Below the pieces are notes generated by a model, which made no database searches, was not told the DNA's origin, and was given only the letters and a program-made list of their open reading frames with translations. Shown piece by piece: positions 30,131 to 38,024 of a DNA stretch of 64,000 nucleotides (position 1 is its first letter; each line of letters starts with the position of its first letter). The DNA is from Klebsiella variicola (GTDB lineage Bacteria > Pseudomonadota > Gammaproteobacteria > Enterobacterales > Enterobacteriaceae), in NCBI RefSeq assembly GCF_000828055.2, contig NZ_CP010523.2:5394001-5458000 (forward strand). Direction: 5' to 3'. The position numbers and the translations under genes were made by a program.

Positions 30131-31126
30131 TCAGGCAGTTTCACCCGGGAAAAATTCCGGCTGCCATAGCACCTGCAGCGAGGCCAGATCCTCGCCAGCA
30201 ATTAAGCGGCGGACCATATCGGCAATCTGCCGCCCCACGCCCTGGCGCGTGGACTGGATCACCGCGGCGACATCGGTCTCAATGATGCTGTCCTGCGGCA
30301 AGCCGTCATACACTACTAAGGCGACGCGGTTGTCACCGGTCAAACGGCCCAGATGGGCGAGCGCCATGGCGGCGCCATCGCCATGAGTATTGCAGTCGGT
30401 AATAATCGCGGTGGGCGGCTCCGGCAGGCGCAGCAACTCCAGCGTGGCCTGATAGCCGCCTCGGCGCGTCGCCGGCACGCTACGCAGCCATGCATCGGAT
30501 AACCCCGCCTCGCGCAGAGCATCGAGGTAGCCGTTACGCCGTTGCAAAATAAACGCCTGATTGTTGTTCTCGCCCAACAGCGCGATACGCTGGTGACCCT
30601 GCTGAATCAAATGGCGGGTGGCGCGACAGGTACCGGCATAGTTATCGAAATCAAACCAGGCGTAGGGCTGCGCCAGGCGGCTACGGCCGAGCGCCAGAAA
30701 CGGAAAGCCGGAGGCCTGCAGCTGCGCCAGTCGCGGATCGTCATCCAGAGTATGGGCCACGATTAAAGCGTCGACGCGACGGCCCTGCACCATGCGCATA
30801 TAGCCATGTTTATCCGCCTGTTCATCATCGGCGATCAGCAACAAATCAATGTCATGGCGCGCCAGCTCATGGCTGATCTCCCCAACCATCTCGAGAAAAA
30901 CGTTATTGTTGAGCGGCGCGGGGCGGACAGGGAAGACAAGACCAACGGCATCAATGGTGCCCATTTTCAGACGGCGGGCGAAAGTGTTGGGGCGATAGCC
31001 CCGGCGCTGCGCTTCAGCCTCAACCCGGGCGCGGGTCTCCTGTGACACATCGTCATAGCCGTTCAACGCCCGGCTGACGGTCGTGACGGAGATCCCAAGT
31101 TGTTTGGCAATGGCTTTCAGCGACAT
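30131..31126 (-). CDS. rafR: LacI-family raffinose repressor RafR
   Basis: 331-aa LacI/GalR-type repressor. Helix-turn-helix at about residues 3-24 (LKAIAKQLGISVTTVSRALN), hinge RRLKMG, and effector-binding domain with GQQGHQRIALLGENN-like and TAIITDCNTHGDGAAMA segments. Located directly upstream of rafA on the same strand with the paired CGAAACGTTTCG operators in between, so it most likely represses rafAB and is released by an alpha-galactoside (melibiose for plasmid RafR). Confidence 0.87.
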   Translation of the reverse strand: MSLKAIAKQLGISVTTVSRALNGYDDVSQETRARVEAEAQRRGYRPNTFARRLKMGTIDAVGLVFPVRPAPLNNNVFLEMVGEISHELARHDIDLLLIADDEQADKHGYMRMVQGRRVDALIVAHTLDDDPRLAQLQASGFPFLALGRSRLAQPYAWFDFDNYAGTCRATRHLIQQGHQRIALLGENNNQAFILQRRNGYLDALREAGLSDAWLRSVPATRRGGYQATLELLRLPEPPTAIITDCNTHGDGAAMALAHLGRLTGDNRVALVVYDGLPQDSIIETDVAAVIQSTRQGVGRQIADMVRRLIAGEDLASLQVLWQPEFFPGETA

Positions 31127-31193
31127 AAAAATCCCTGTTTTCGCATAGGAAAGCTAGTTTCCCGCAATATGGCTATGACGTCCAGCAACAGAG

Positions 31194-31217
31194 ACAAAGC
31201 GCCGTTCGGCGCTTTGT
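31194..31217 (-). terminator. Hairpin terminator of the sugar-acid-type operon
   Basis: ACAAAGCGCC (31194-31203), loop GTTC, GGCGCTTTGT (31208-31217): a perfect 10-bp stem 12 bases beyond the MFS stop. The minus-strand tail (CTCTGTTG) is not a clean U-run, so efficiency is uncertain. Confidence 0.65.
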
Positions 31218-31229
31218 TCTGAGGAAAAA

Positions 31230-32507
31230 CTACTGCGTCAGCGGTTTACGCACAAAGAAGCCATAGAGACAGGCGCCAAGGAACAGCAGGCAGCCGCCGA
31301 GAATAAAGACATTGGTGAACTGACCGGTAGCATCAAGGATAATCCCGGTGATCACCGGTGCCAGCGCGGCGCCCAGAAAACCGCCAAAGTTCTGGATCGC
31401 ACCGAGAGAAGCGACCTGCTCTTTGGGCGCCATATCCGCCGCCAGCGCCCAAATAACCCCGGACGGCATTTGCGAGCAGAAATAACCCAGCGTCAGTAGC
31501 GTAATCGCGGTACCGCTGTTGCTGACAAACGGAATTGGCATCACAAAACAGGCCGCCATTGCCGCCCCCACCACAATAGGCACCTTCCGCGCCGTTACCG
31601 CATTAATCCCTCTGCGCACCAGACGGTCAGAGAGCATCCCGCCGCAAAGGACGCCAAGAATACCGGCAAAGAATGGAATCGAGGCAATAAAGCCCGTCTG
31701 CTTCAGGCTGAATCCCATCGATGTTTCCAGATAACCCGGCAACCACGTCAGATAAACCCAGATAGTAAACATGATGCAGAAGTTGCCGGAGATCATGAAC
31801 CAGGTCGTTTTATTGCGAAACAGCTCGCCCCAGCTAACTTGTGGCTTATCGGCCTCAGCCATCACCACCTTACCAGTGTGGATCAGCATCGCTTCCCGCG
31901 CATCCGGATCGCGATAGAACTTCAGCCACGCCAGAATCAACGGTATACCCAGCAGACCCACGGCGATAAACATCCCGCGCCAGCCAACCCACAACAGCAG
32001 AAGCGTCAGCAGCGGCGGCGCGATGGCGTTAGCGATTTGCGAACCCGTATTGATAATCGATGTCGGCAGGCCGCGCTCTTTATCCGAAAACCAGCTTTGG
32101 GTGATCTTGATACCAGAGGTAAAGAACGGCGACTCAGCCACCCCCAGCAGCACCCGCAGGCCATAGAAGAAACTATAGGTATTCACAAATCCCATCAGAA
32201 AGGTCACGGCAGACCATAGCGTCAGCGCGCCGGTGAACATTTTCTTCGAGCCGAAACGGTCGACCAGCCAGCCGGCCGGCAGGTTCGCCAGCGCATAAGG
32301 CCAGAGAAACGCCGATAGCAGCAGACCCATTTCGGTTCCGGAGAAACCAAACTCCTTCGAAATGGTGGTATTAGCAATACTCAGGTTGGCGCGATCAAGG
32401 TAGTTCACCACCGCAGCCAGCAGCAGAATTAAAATGATCCCCCAGCGCCGGCGTGAGAGTTTCGGCGCCGCGATAGCCGCTGCAGTAGTGTGATTTAGCG
32501 AACTCAT
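31230..32507 (-). CDS. MFS transporter, anion:cation symporter (sugar acid) family
   Basis: 425-aa major facilitator from ATG at 32507 (MSSLNHTTAAAIAAPKLSRR). Features of the ACS family that carries galactonate, glucarate and other hexuronates: NYLDRANLSIA in helix 1, GWLVDRFGSKK between helices 2 and 3, GVAESPFFTSGIKITQSWF, and LGAIQNFGGFLGAALAPVITG. Last gene of a four-gene operon with YhcH-, DapA- and kinase-type proteins; starts four bases inside the yhcH-like gene. A sugar acid or related keto-acid is the likely cargo, exact substrate unknown. Confidence 0.8.
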   Translation of the reverse strand: MSSLNHTTAAAIAAPKLSRRRWGIILILLLAAVVNYLDRANLSIANTTISKEFGFSGTEMGLLLSAFLWPYALANLPAGWLVDRFGSKKMFTGALTLWSAVTFLMGFVNTYSFFYGLRVLLGVAESPFFTSGIKITQSWFSDKERGLPTSIINTGSQIANAIAPPLLTLLLLWVGWRGMFIAVGLLGIPLILAWLKFYRDPDAREAMLIHTGKVVMAEADKPQVSWGELFRNKTTWFMISGNFCIMFTIWVYLTWLPGYLETSMGFSLKQTGFIASIPFFAGILGVLCGGMLSDRLVRRGINAVTARKVPIVVGAAMAACFVMPIPFVSNSGTAITLLTLGYFCSQMPSGVIWALAADMAPKEQVASLGAIQNFGGFLGAALAPVITGIILDATGQFTNVFILGGCLLFLGACLYGFFVRKPLTQ

Positions 32508-32995
32508 AAACCGTCCTCCAGCAAGGCGCGATCGATTTTCATCACCGCTTTCCGAAGATGTTTCTGTTCGCCCTCTCGCGGGTGGCAGCAGGGGCGGTGG
32601 ATGTCCTGTGGAAAGAAAATGGCAAACATGCCGGGCGTCAGCCTTATTTGCGTTTCCTCGTCTTCGACCTGCCAGAACAGAATGTCCTGCTGCGGCGTCA
32701 GATCCTCGGTAACGTGATGGCAACGGCTTTCAGCACGGCTGACCCCCATGCGCTCCTCGCCGGAGATCAGATACTGAATATCAATAAACTGGCGGTGCGA
32801 TTCAGGACGCGCCTGCGCAAAAGGCATGCTGTCCATCTCCTGCAACAGGCAGAAGAGTTTCCCCGGGATCAGGTCGATTTTACCCGGCGCAAAGTGCTGA
32901 AAATCCTGGCTGGCGATAAACGCCAGCGCCTGACGAATCACCGGATGAAACGCGGCCTGTTGTGCAGGCCACGCGTGCAGACTTGATACGATCAT
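32504..32995 (-). CDS. YhcH/YjgK/YiaL (DUF386) family protein
   Basis: 163-aa cupin-like protein of the DUF386 family; a relative, YhcH (NanQ), helps sialic acid use in E. coli, probably as an anomerase. Putative metal-site histidines and acids appear in PESHRQFIDIQYLISGEE (about 65-82) and PQDIHRPCCHP (about 129-139). Overlaps the MFS start by four bases. Presence next to a DapA/NanA-type aldolase suggests that the operon handles a cyclic sugar or sugar acid. Confidence 0.8.
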   Translation of the reverse strand: MIVSSLHAWPAQQAAFHPVIRQALAFIASQDFQHFAPGKIDLIPGKLFCLLQEMDSMPFAQARPESHRQFIDIQYLISGEERMGVSRAESRCHHVTEDLTPQQDILFWQVEDEETQIRLTPGMFAIFFPQDIHRPCCHPREGEQKHLRKAVMKIDRALLEDGL

Positions 32996-33008
32996 AATGA
33001 CCCCTCCC

Positions 33009-33932
33009 TTAGCCTGCGATCCGCTGCTGCCACAGTTCAGTGCCCACGCGGATCTGATCGAGGATCACCGTCAGCCCCCAGAACTTGCTCAGTACATCGT
33101 CTTTGTTAACCCGGCAGGCAACACTGTCGAAGGTCCCCAGCCGCTGATGGTAAATTTTGGCGTTCTTCGGGTAGCCCAGTGTTTCGGTGACCGCTCCCAG
33201 CGACAGGAATACCGCCAGCTCGTCGGCCAGCGCCCGCTGGTTTTTGCCTTCTCGCCACATCCAGCTATACAGCTCCGGGTGGAAGTTGGTAAACACACCG
33301 CTAAAGCCCTCGGCACCCGCCAGCATCGCAGGCCAGGCGATAGCAGCATTGGCGTTGATCACTTTCAACGGGGTTCCCTGAGCCAGGCGCACGCGGCGCT
33401 CAACGGTCGGCAGATCACAGCTCACATCTTTCAAAACCACAAAGCGGCCGCTGTTGGCGCACCAGGCGAACTCGTCGTCGCTAAGCAGACGGCGATACGG
33501 CGCCGGACACTCATACAGCCCCAGCGGCATCGAAACCGGCAGCACCGCCAGCAGCGATTGCAGGGTAGCGAAAAAGAACTCACTGCCTTCATTGCGCGGA
33601 TCGAGATGATTGGTAACCAGCACCAGCGCATCAATGCCGGTCTGCGACATTGCCAGCAGCTCTTCCTTTTGCGCCGCCAGATCGTCACTAATATGGCCCG
33701 AGGCAATCACGGGGATGCGCCCCGCCACGTGATGCACCACGAAACGCGCCAGCTCGACACGCTCCTGCAGACTGAGATATTGCATTTCACTGGACTGGCA
33801 GACGGCAAAAAGCGCATCCACGCCTTTTGCCAGGTACCAGTCGATCAGCTTCGCCAGAGCCGGATAATCAATCTGGTCGTCAGTGGTAAATGGGGTCAGC
33901 ATGACGGGAACAACACCGTTAATCGTTTTCAT
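33009..33932 (-). CDS. DapA/NanA-family aldolase or lyase
   Basis: 307-aa class I (Schiff-base) pyruvate-type aldolase barrel. Family positions visible: VVPVMLTPFTTDDQID (start of barrel), the usual GTTGE carboxylate loop replaced by VCQSSEMQYLS (about 43-53), tyrosine in LGLYECPAPY (about 138) and Schiff-base lysine in FVVLKDVSCD (about 165). The altered loop argues for a substrate other than aspartate semialdehyde. Housekeeping dapA is excluded by the context with kinase, YhcH and transporter. The product would be split into pyruvate and an aldehyde, by family analogy. Confidence 0.78.
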   Translation of the reverse strand: MKTINGVVPVMLTPFTTDDQIDYPALAKLIDWYLAKGVDALFAVCQSSEMQYLSLQERVELARFVVHHVAGRIPVIASGHISDDLAAQKEELLAMSQTGIDALVLVTNHLDPRNEGSEFFFATLQSLLAVLPVSMPLGLYECPAPYRRLLSDDEFAWCANSGRFVVLKDVSCDLPTVERRVRLAQGTPLKVINANAAIAWPAMLAGAEGFSGVFTNFHPELYSWMWREGKNQRALADELAVFLSLGAVTETLGYPKNAKIYHQRLGTFDSVACRVNKDDVLSKFWGLTVILDQIRVGTELWQQRIAG

Positions 33933-33947
33933 CTTATTTTTCCTGGA

Positions 33948-35159
33948 TTAGAGGGTACGGAGTCGAGCGTTTGCCTGTGCAAAGTCAGGCATGTTGGAAG
34001 CCCCCTCCAGCTCGACGGCCAGAGAGGCGAATGCGGAGGCCCAGGTCGCGGCCTGAACCAGGGTGTTGCCAGCAGCTAGCGAGGCGGCGAGCGCGCCATT
34101 AAAGGCATCGCCAGCGCCGGTGGTATCGACAGTGACCGCCGGGAAAGCGCGAATATGGCTAAACTGGCGATTATCCAGCAGCAGCGCGCCGCGCGATCCC
34201 ATGGTAATAAGGACTTTCTTAGCCCCTAATTCAGCGATGCGCAGTGCAGCCTCTTTGGCGGTATCAACATCGTTAATCTCGATACCAGATAACAATGAAG
34301 CCTCGGTTTCATTCGGTGTAATCACATCAACATAAGGAATACTGGGAATGATTTCTGCTGAGTACGGAGCAGGGTTTAGAATGACGGTCTTTCCTAGCTC
34401 CCTGGCTATTTTTATTAACGCATGGGTAGCGTCAAAATTATTCTCAAGCTGAACTAATAAAACATCAGAAGAGGTGAGCTCAGGAATAATCGCCTCAATT
34501 TCATTATGCGTTATCGTCGTATTCGCGCCGGAGTAAATAGCGATCATATTTTCGCCATTTTCCTGCGAGACATAAATAATGGCATTGCCGGTTGGTTCGC
34601 TCTCAGATTGATAAAGCGTAAAGGAGTGTATGTCAGAACGGGTCAGATGATCGGCCGCTAAATGGCTAAACTGATCTTTGCCAACCTTAGCGACAAAATG
34701 TACCTGCGCACCGGCTTTACTGGCAGCCGTTGCCTGATTTGCCCCCTTTCCACCGGGCCCAAGGCTGCTGGCGAGCGCCAGTAGCGATTCGCCACCGCGC
34801 GGAAAACGTTCCACTCGGGCCACAATATCCACATTAAATGAGCCGAATACACACACTTTGCCGTTCATCGATTTTCCTTTCTGCTGACCACTCACCGTAG
34901 GTTTTCTGTGATTAATAGGCTGCAACAGCACCCCGAAACTATCACCGGTTTCAGAAATAAGCTCAGCCTGTAAATTGCGCCGTGAAATAATCGCCCCGCC
35001 ATAACAACGTTGCACGACACCCATTTCTGAAAGAGTATTTAAATCACTACGAATGGTTTCTTTTGAAACACCAAAATAGGCAGCAAAATAATTAACAAAA
35101 CCACGTTCATGATCGTTTAAATATTTCAGGATATGCCGTCTGCGTTCTTCTAAAAACAT
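33948..35159 (-). CDS. DeoR-type HTH fused to ribokinase-family sugar kinase
   Basis: 403 aa from ATG at 35159 (MFLEERRRHILKYLNDHERG). Residues about 1-55 are a DeoR winged helix (VNYFAAYFGVSKETIRSDLN, then MGVVQRCYGGAII). Where a DeoR protein would have its sugar-phosphate sensor, there is a linker (about 60-96) and a complete PfkB/ribokinase domain from residue 98: FGSFNVDIVARVERFPRGGE, GPGGKGANQATAA, NPAPYS and TTGAGDAFNGALA with the catalytic aspartate. An internal ATG at 34868 has AAAGGA upstream and would give the kinase alone, 306 aa. First gene of the operon; AT-rich. It probably regulates its own operon and phosphorylates its sugar. Confidence 0.85.
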   Translation of the reverse strand: MFLEERRRHILKYLNDHERGFVNYFAAYFGVSKETIRSDLNTLSEMGVVQRCYGGAIISRRNLQAELISETGDSFGVLLQPINHRKPTVSGQQKGKSMNGKVCVFGSFNVDIVARVERFPRGGESLLALASSLGPGGKGANQATAASKAGAQVHFVAKVGKDQFSHLAADHLTRSDIHSFTLYQSESEPTGNAIIYVSQENGENMIAIYSGANTTITHNEIEAIIPELTSSDVLLVQLENNFDATHALIKIARELGKTVILNPAPYSAEIIPSIPYVDVITPNETEASLLSGIEINDVDTAKEAALRIAELGAKKVLITMGSRGALLLDNRQFSHIRAFPAVTVDTTGAGDAFNGALAASLAAGNTLVQAATWASAFASLAVELEGASNMPDFAQANARLRTL

Positions 35160-35359
35160 AATAAACCCCAATGTCACGAATTAAGTATACGAACCCCTTC
35201 CGGCAGGAAGAGTGACATCAATCCCATGTTTTTAGGCAAAACGGAAGGAAACAAAAATGGAAAAACGATGAAGATATTGAGCAGATAAATAGCTCACTCA
35301 ATCATTAATGAGAAATGAAAGAATCTTCTGCGCATCAAAATAAAATGCGCAGATTATGA
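35160..35359. other. AT-rich spacer upstream of the regulator-kinase operon
   Basis: 200 gene-free bases, markedly AT-rich. It should contain the promoter and operator of the minus-strand operon starting at 35159. TATACGAACCCCTTCCGGCAGG is adjacent to the start but I could not define a clear promoter; the hairpin at 35327-35353 belongs to the neighbouring gene. Confidence 0.5.
35327..35353 (-). terminator. Hairpin after the XRE-cupin gene
   Basis: TCTGCGCAT (35327-35335) and ATGCGCAGA (35345-35353), a perfect 9-bp stem with an AT loop, starting 7 bases after the stop of the minus-strand XRE-cupin gene. Tail is AGATTCTTTC rather than a pure U-run. Confidence 0.6.
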
Positions 35360-35908
35360 CTAATTTTGCTCAGCGATCAGCAGAGCCTGCGTATCCGGCT
35401 CCAGCGCCTGAAAAACATGCTCCTGATCCGCCGGGTAGCAGATATAGTCGCCCTCGCCGAGCTCTTCCGGCGCCGACGTCAGCCCTACCCGCGCCCGCCC
35501 CTGGGTGACGATAATATGTTCCACCGAGCCTGGCGGATGCGGATGCGAAATACGATCGGCGCCGGGCTGGGTTAACAGTAAATAGATGTCCCGACGCGCG
35601 CCTGGCGGACAAGCGGCCAGCAAAATGGCCTGATAGTTCGCCTGCTCCGCCACCACCTTTGTCCCCTCTCCGCGGCGGATCACCTGCGTTTTGTTCACCT
35701 GCGGCTCAAGCAGGCGGGCAAACGGGATATCCAGCGCCACGCAGAGCGACCACAGCGTTTCCAGACTCGGATTGCCGTTGCCGGACTCCAGTTGCGATAG
35801 CGTGGATTTTGCGATACCCGCCCGACGCGCGACTTCCGCCAGCGAGAGACCGGTCCGCGCCCGCTCCCGCACCAGGCTTTTGGCAATAACGCTGATTGGC
35901 TGTGTCAT
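35360..35908 (-). CDS. XRE-family regulator with cupin domain
   Basis: 182 aa: lambda-repressor-like helix-turn-helix at about residues 12-66 (LSLAEVARRAGIAKSTLSQL) and a small cupin sensor at about 100-178 (HPHPPGSVEHIIVTQGRARV, GDYICYPADQEHVFQA). Divergent from azlCD across 100 bases containing a perfect long inverted repeat, so it most likely controls azlCD and itself in response to a small ligand, perhaps an amino acid. Confidence 0.85.
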   Translation of the reverse strand: MTQPISVIAKSLVRERARTGLSLAEVARRAGIAKSTLSQLESGNGNPSLETLWSLCVALDIPFARLLEPQVNKTQVIRRGEGTKVVAEQANYQAILLAACPPGARRDIYLLLTQPGADRISHPHPPGSVEHIIVTQGRARVGLTSAPEELGEGDYICYPADQEHVFQALEPDTQALLIAEQN

Positions 35909-35927
35909 ACCCGCCCCTTTGTTTTTT

Positions 35928-35997
35928 ATATCGAACGATTCGTTCGTCTTGAAAAACGTTCATTATGTGTTCATTATAATGGGAAATCGTTCGATAT
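35928..35997. promoter_or_regulatory. Long inverted-repeat operator between XRE-cupin and azlC
   Basis: ATATCGAACGATT (35928-35940) and its exact reverse complement AATCGTTCGATAT (35985-35997) flank 44 bases. The left arm is extended by CGTTCG to make CGAACG-att-CGTTCG. Two identical arms on the promoters of two divergent genes are what a dimeric HTH regulator with DNA looping would need. Confidence 0.75.
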
Positions 35998-36008
35998 GGC
36001 TAAGTGAT

Positions 36009-36668
36009 ATGAAACAAACTCTCTCCAGTCTCAGCGGAGACACGATAAAAGCGATCGTTTTGGTCTGCCTTGCCGTCGGGGTGGTGGGTATGTCCTATGG
36101 GTCGCTGGCGGTGGCTTACGGCTTCCCCTTATGGGTGCCGCTCTTGCTTTCGGTGTCCGTGCTGGCAGGCGCTTCTGAATTCATGTTTATCGGCATTATC
36201 GCCAGCGGCGGTAGCCCACTGGCCGCCGCTGCCGCTGGCCTGTTAGTCAACGCGCGCCATATCCCGTTCGGAGTGACCGTGCGCGAACTGGTTGGTCGGC
36301 GCGCCTTAAGCTTTATCGGGTGCCACATTATGAACGACGAGAGCGTGGTCTTTGGCTTGTCGCAGCCCACCCCTGCGCAGCGCAAAGCGGCCTACTGGCT
36401 GTGCGGCGCCGGCGTCGCGCTGATCTGGCCCCTCGGCACGCTAACCGGCGCGGCCGTCGGCAAACTGCTGCCAGCGCCGGAAACCATCGGGCTTGATGCG
36501 GTCTTCCCGGCGATCCTGCTGGCGCTGGTGATCCCGGCCTTTAAAAACCGCACTACGCTGATCCGCGCCGCCAGCGGCGCCGCACTGGCGCTTGCCGCCG
36601 TACCGTTTGTACCCACCGGGCTGCCGGTGCTGCTTTCGCTGTTTGGTTTACTGTCGAGGAAAAAATAA
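36009..36668 (+). CDS. azlC: AzlC-family branched-chain amino acid exporter, large subunit
   Basis: 219 aa from ATG at 36009 (MKQTLSSLSGDTIKAIVLVC); an ATG ten codons upstream at 35979 is possible but would fall inside the inverted repeat. Family signs: LAGASEFMFIGIIASGG (about 51-67), NARHIPFGVTVRELV (about 81-95). AzlC/AzlD (YgaZ/YgaH in E. coli) together export branched-chain amino acids or related compounds across the inner membrane. Stop and azlD start share one base. Confidence 0.85.
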   Translation: MKQTLSSLSGDTIKAIVLVCLAVGVVGMSYGSLAVAYGFPLWVPLLLSVSVLAGASEFMFIGIIASGGSPLAAAAAGLLVNARHIPFGVTVRELVGRRALSFIGCHIMNDESVVFGLSQPTPAQRKAAYWLCGAGVALIWPLGTLTGAAVGKLLPAPETIGLDAVFPAILLALVIPAFKNRTTLIRAASGAALALAAVPFVPTGLPVLLSLFGLLSRKK

Positions 36669-36991
36669 TGGGCAATATGACGCTGTTTATCGCCGGTATC
36701 GCCATCCTGTCGCTGGGAACCTATCTGATGCGCCTCGGCGGCGCGAAGCTCGGCAATCGGCTGGCATTTTCCGAGCGCTCGCAGGCGCTGCTTTCCGATG
36801 CGGCGACGGTGCTGCTTTTTTCCGTCGCCCTGGCCACCACCTTCTATGAAGGGGCGCATTTCGCCGGCATGGCGCGCGTTCTGGGTGTGGCTGTCGCCGT
36901 GTTCCTCGCCTGGCGCAAGGTCCCGCTGATCGGCGTGATTATCGCCGCCGCCGTGGTGACCGCGCTGCTGCGCCTGGCGGGTATGCCTTAG
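36668..36991 (+). CDS. azlD: AzlD-family exporter small subunit
   Basis: 107 aa, four hydrophobic helices, with the family's GTYLMRLGGAKLGNRL near the N-terminus. Forms the exporter with AzlC; one-base overlap with azlC. Its last codon and stop overlap the end of the convergent P-loop gene by four bases, leaving no room for a terminator between them. Confidence 0.85.
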   Translation: MGNMTLFIAGIAILSLGTYLMRLGGAKLGNRLAFSERSQALLSDAATVLLFSVALATTFYEGAHFAGMARVLGVAVAVFLAWRKVPLIGVIIAAAVVTALLRLAGMP

Positions 36992-37581
36992 GGCGGGTAA
37001 GCGTAATCCGCCAAACCGGCGTGCTTTCCAGCGATCGTGCCTTCAAGCCAGTGAATAATCGGTTTTATCTCCAGCGGATACCGCTGGTCTATCGTCAATA
37101 CGGGCCCTAAAGACATGGGCTGCGCCCGCCCGGCCAGCTGGGCCAGCTCCGGCAGATACTCCTCGCCGGGGTGGCCCGGCGGCCGCGTCGCCAGCCGCGA
37201 GGCATAGCGTGCGACGGCCAGCTCCGGGGTAATATGGTTCCAGATCTCAATTACCTGCTCCACGCCCGCCTGCTGTAGCAGTCTCTGCAAGGTCTCCCGC
37301 GGCTGAAAACCGAACCAGGCGTCGATCAACCAAACCATGCTGGCAGGCGACGCGCCGACAATCGACCAAATCACCTCATACGCCGCACAGCCCAGCTGGC
37401 GATTCATCGGCCGGTCGACAGGGGCCAGGCGCGCCATAAACGGCTCTTTGATGCCGTCGATCGTCAACACTGGTAGACTAAAGGTCTCCGCCAGCAAACG
37501 GGTGATGGTGCTCTTCCCCGACGCCGGAATGCCGTTGATTAATATGGCCGTTTTGCAGCCTGGGGTCAGATGTCTGTTCAT
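36988..37581 (-). CDS. P-loop kinase-like ATP-binding protein
   Basis: 197 aa. Walker A GIPASGKST at about residues 17-25 is followed by a short nucleoside/zeta-toxin-kinase-like pattern (LPVLTIDGIKEPFMARL, IDAWFGFQ) and an arginine-rich lid (RYASRLATRPPGHPGEE, about 124-140). This resembles small-molecule kinases of the zeta-toxin/chloramphenicol-phosphotransferase/gluconate-kinase group; no specific substrate can be assigned. Last gene of a seven-gene PTS operon; its start overlaps the IIA stop by four bases, so it is translated with the PTS. Confidence 0.75.
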   Translation of the reverse strand: MNRHLTPGCKTAILINGIPASGKSTITRLLAETFSLPVLTIDGIKEPFMARLAPVDRPMNRQLGCAAYEVIWSIVGASPASMVWLIDAWFGFQPRETLQRLLQQAGVEQVIEIWNHITPELAVARYASRLATRPPGHPGEEYLPELAQLAGRAQPMSLGPVLTIDQRYPLEIKPIIHWLEGTIAGKHAGLADYAYPP

Positions 37582-38015
37582 AGTAATGCGACGACCTCCT
37601 CCCGGCTGCGGGCCGTCCGCAGTTTGGCCATGGTGTCATTGTTATCCAGCAGCGCGACGATGGAACGGATGCCCTCCTCGATATGCGCATTGCTGTCCCG
37701 GGCACCAAACATAATAACAATGTCCGCCTTTTCACTGTCCGCAAACGGGATGGGCTTTTTCAGCACCACCAGGCTAAAGCAGTTGCGTCTGACGCCGCAC
37801 TCGGGGCGGGCATGGGGGATGGCAATCCCTTCATCAAAAACGTAATAAGCGCCATGATTCAAGGTATTATCGATCACCGCCTGGCTATATTCCGCCGAAA
37901 TAAAGCCTTTCGCCTCCAGCGGGCGGGCAGCCAACTTTATTACCCGCTGCCAGTCGGATTCCACAACGCCAACCTGAATGGCATCGGCCTCAATAAGCAG
38001 TTCTTTTATGGTCAT
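37578..38015 (-). CDS. PTS IIA component (ascorbate/fructose-mannitol type)
   Basis: 145-aa IIA domain of the PTS_EIIA_2 family, with the phosphorylated histidine in GIAIPHARPECG (about residue 68) and conserved Y-V-F-D-E before it. UlaC-like in length. Encoded separately from IIB and IIC, downstream of the aldolase and the small coiled-coil gene. Confidence 0.87.
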   Translation of the reverse strand: MTIKELLIEADAIQVGVVESDWQRVIKLAARPLEAKGFISAEYSQAVIDNTLNHGAYYVFDEGIAIPHARPECGVRRNCFSLVVLKKPIPFADSEKADIVIMFGARDSNAHIEEGIRSIVALLDNNDTMAKLRTARSREEVVALL

Positions 38016-38024
38016 TCTCTGTTC

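Noticed and set aside
32508..32723. N-terminal extension of the MFS gene upstream of 32507.
   Set aside because: It lies inside the yhcH-like gene in another frame and is not hydrophobic; the ATG at 32507 overlaps the yhcH-like stop as expected for a coupled pair.
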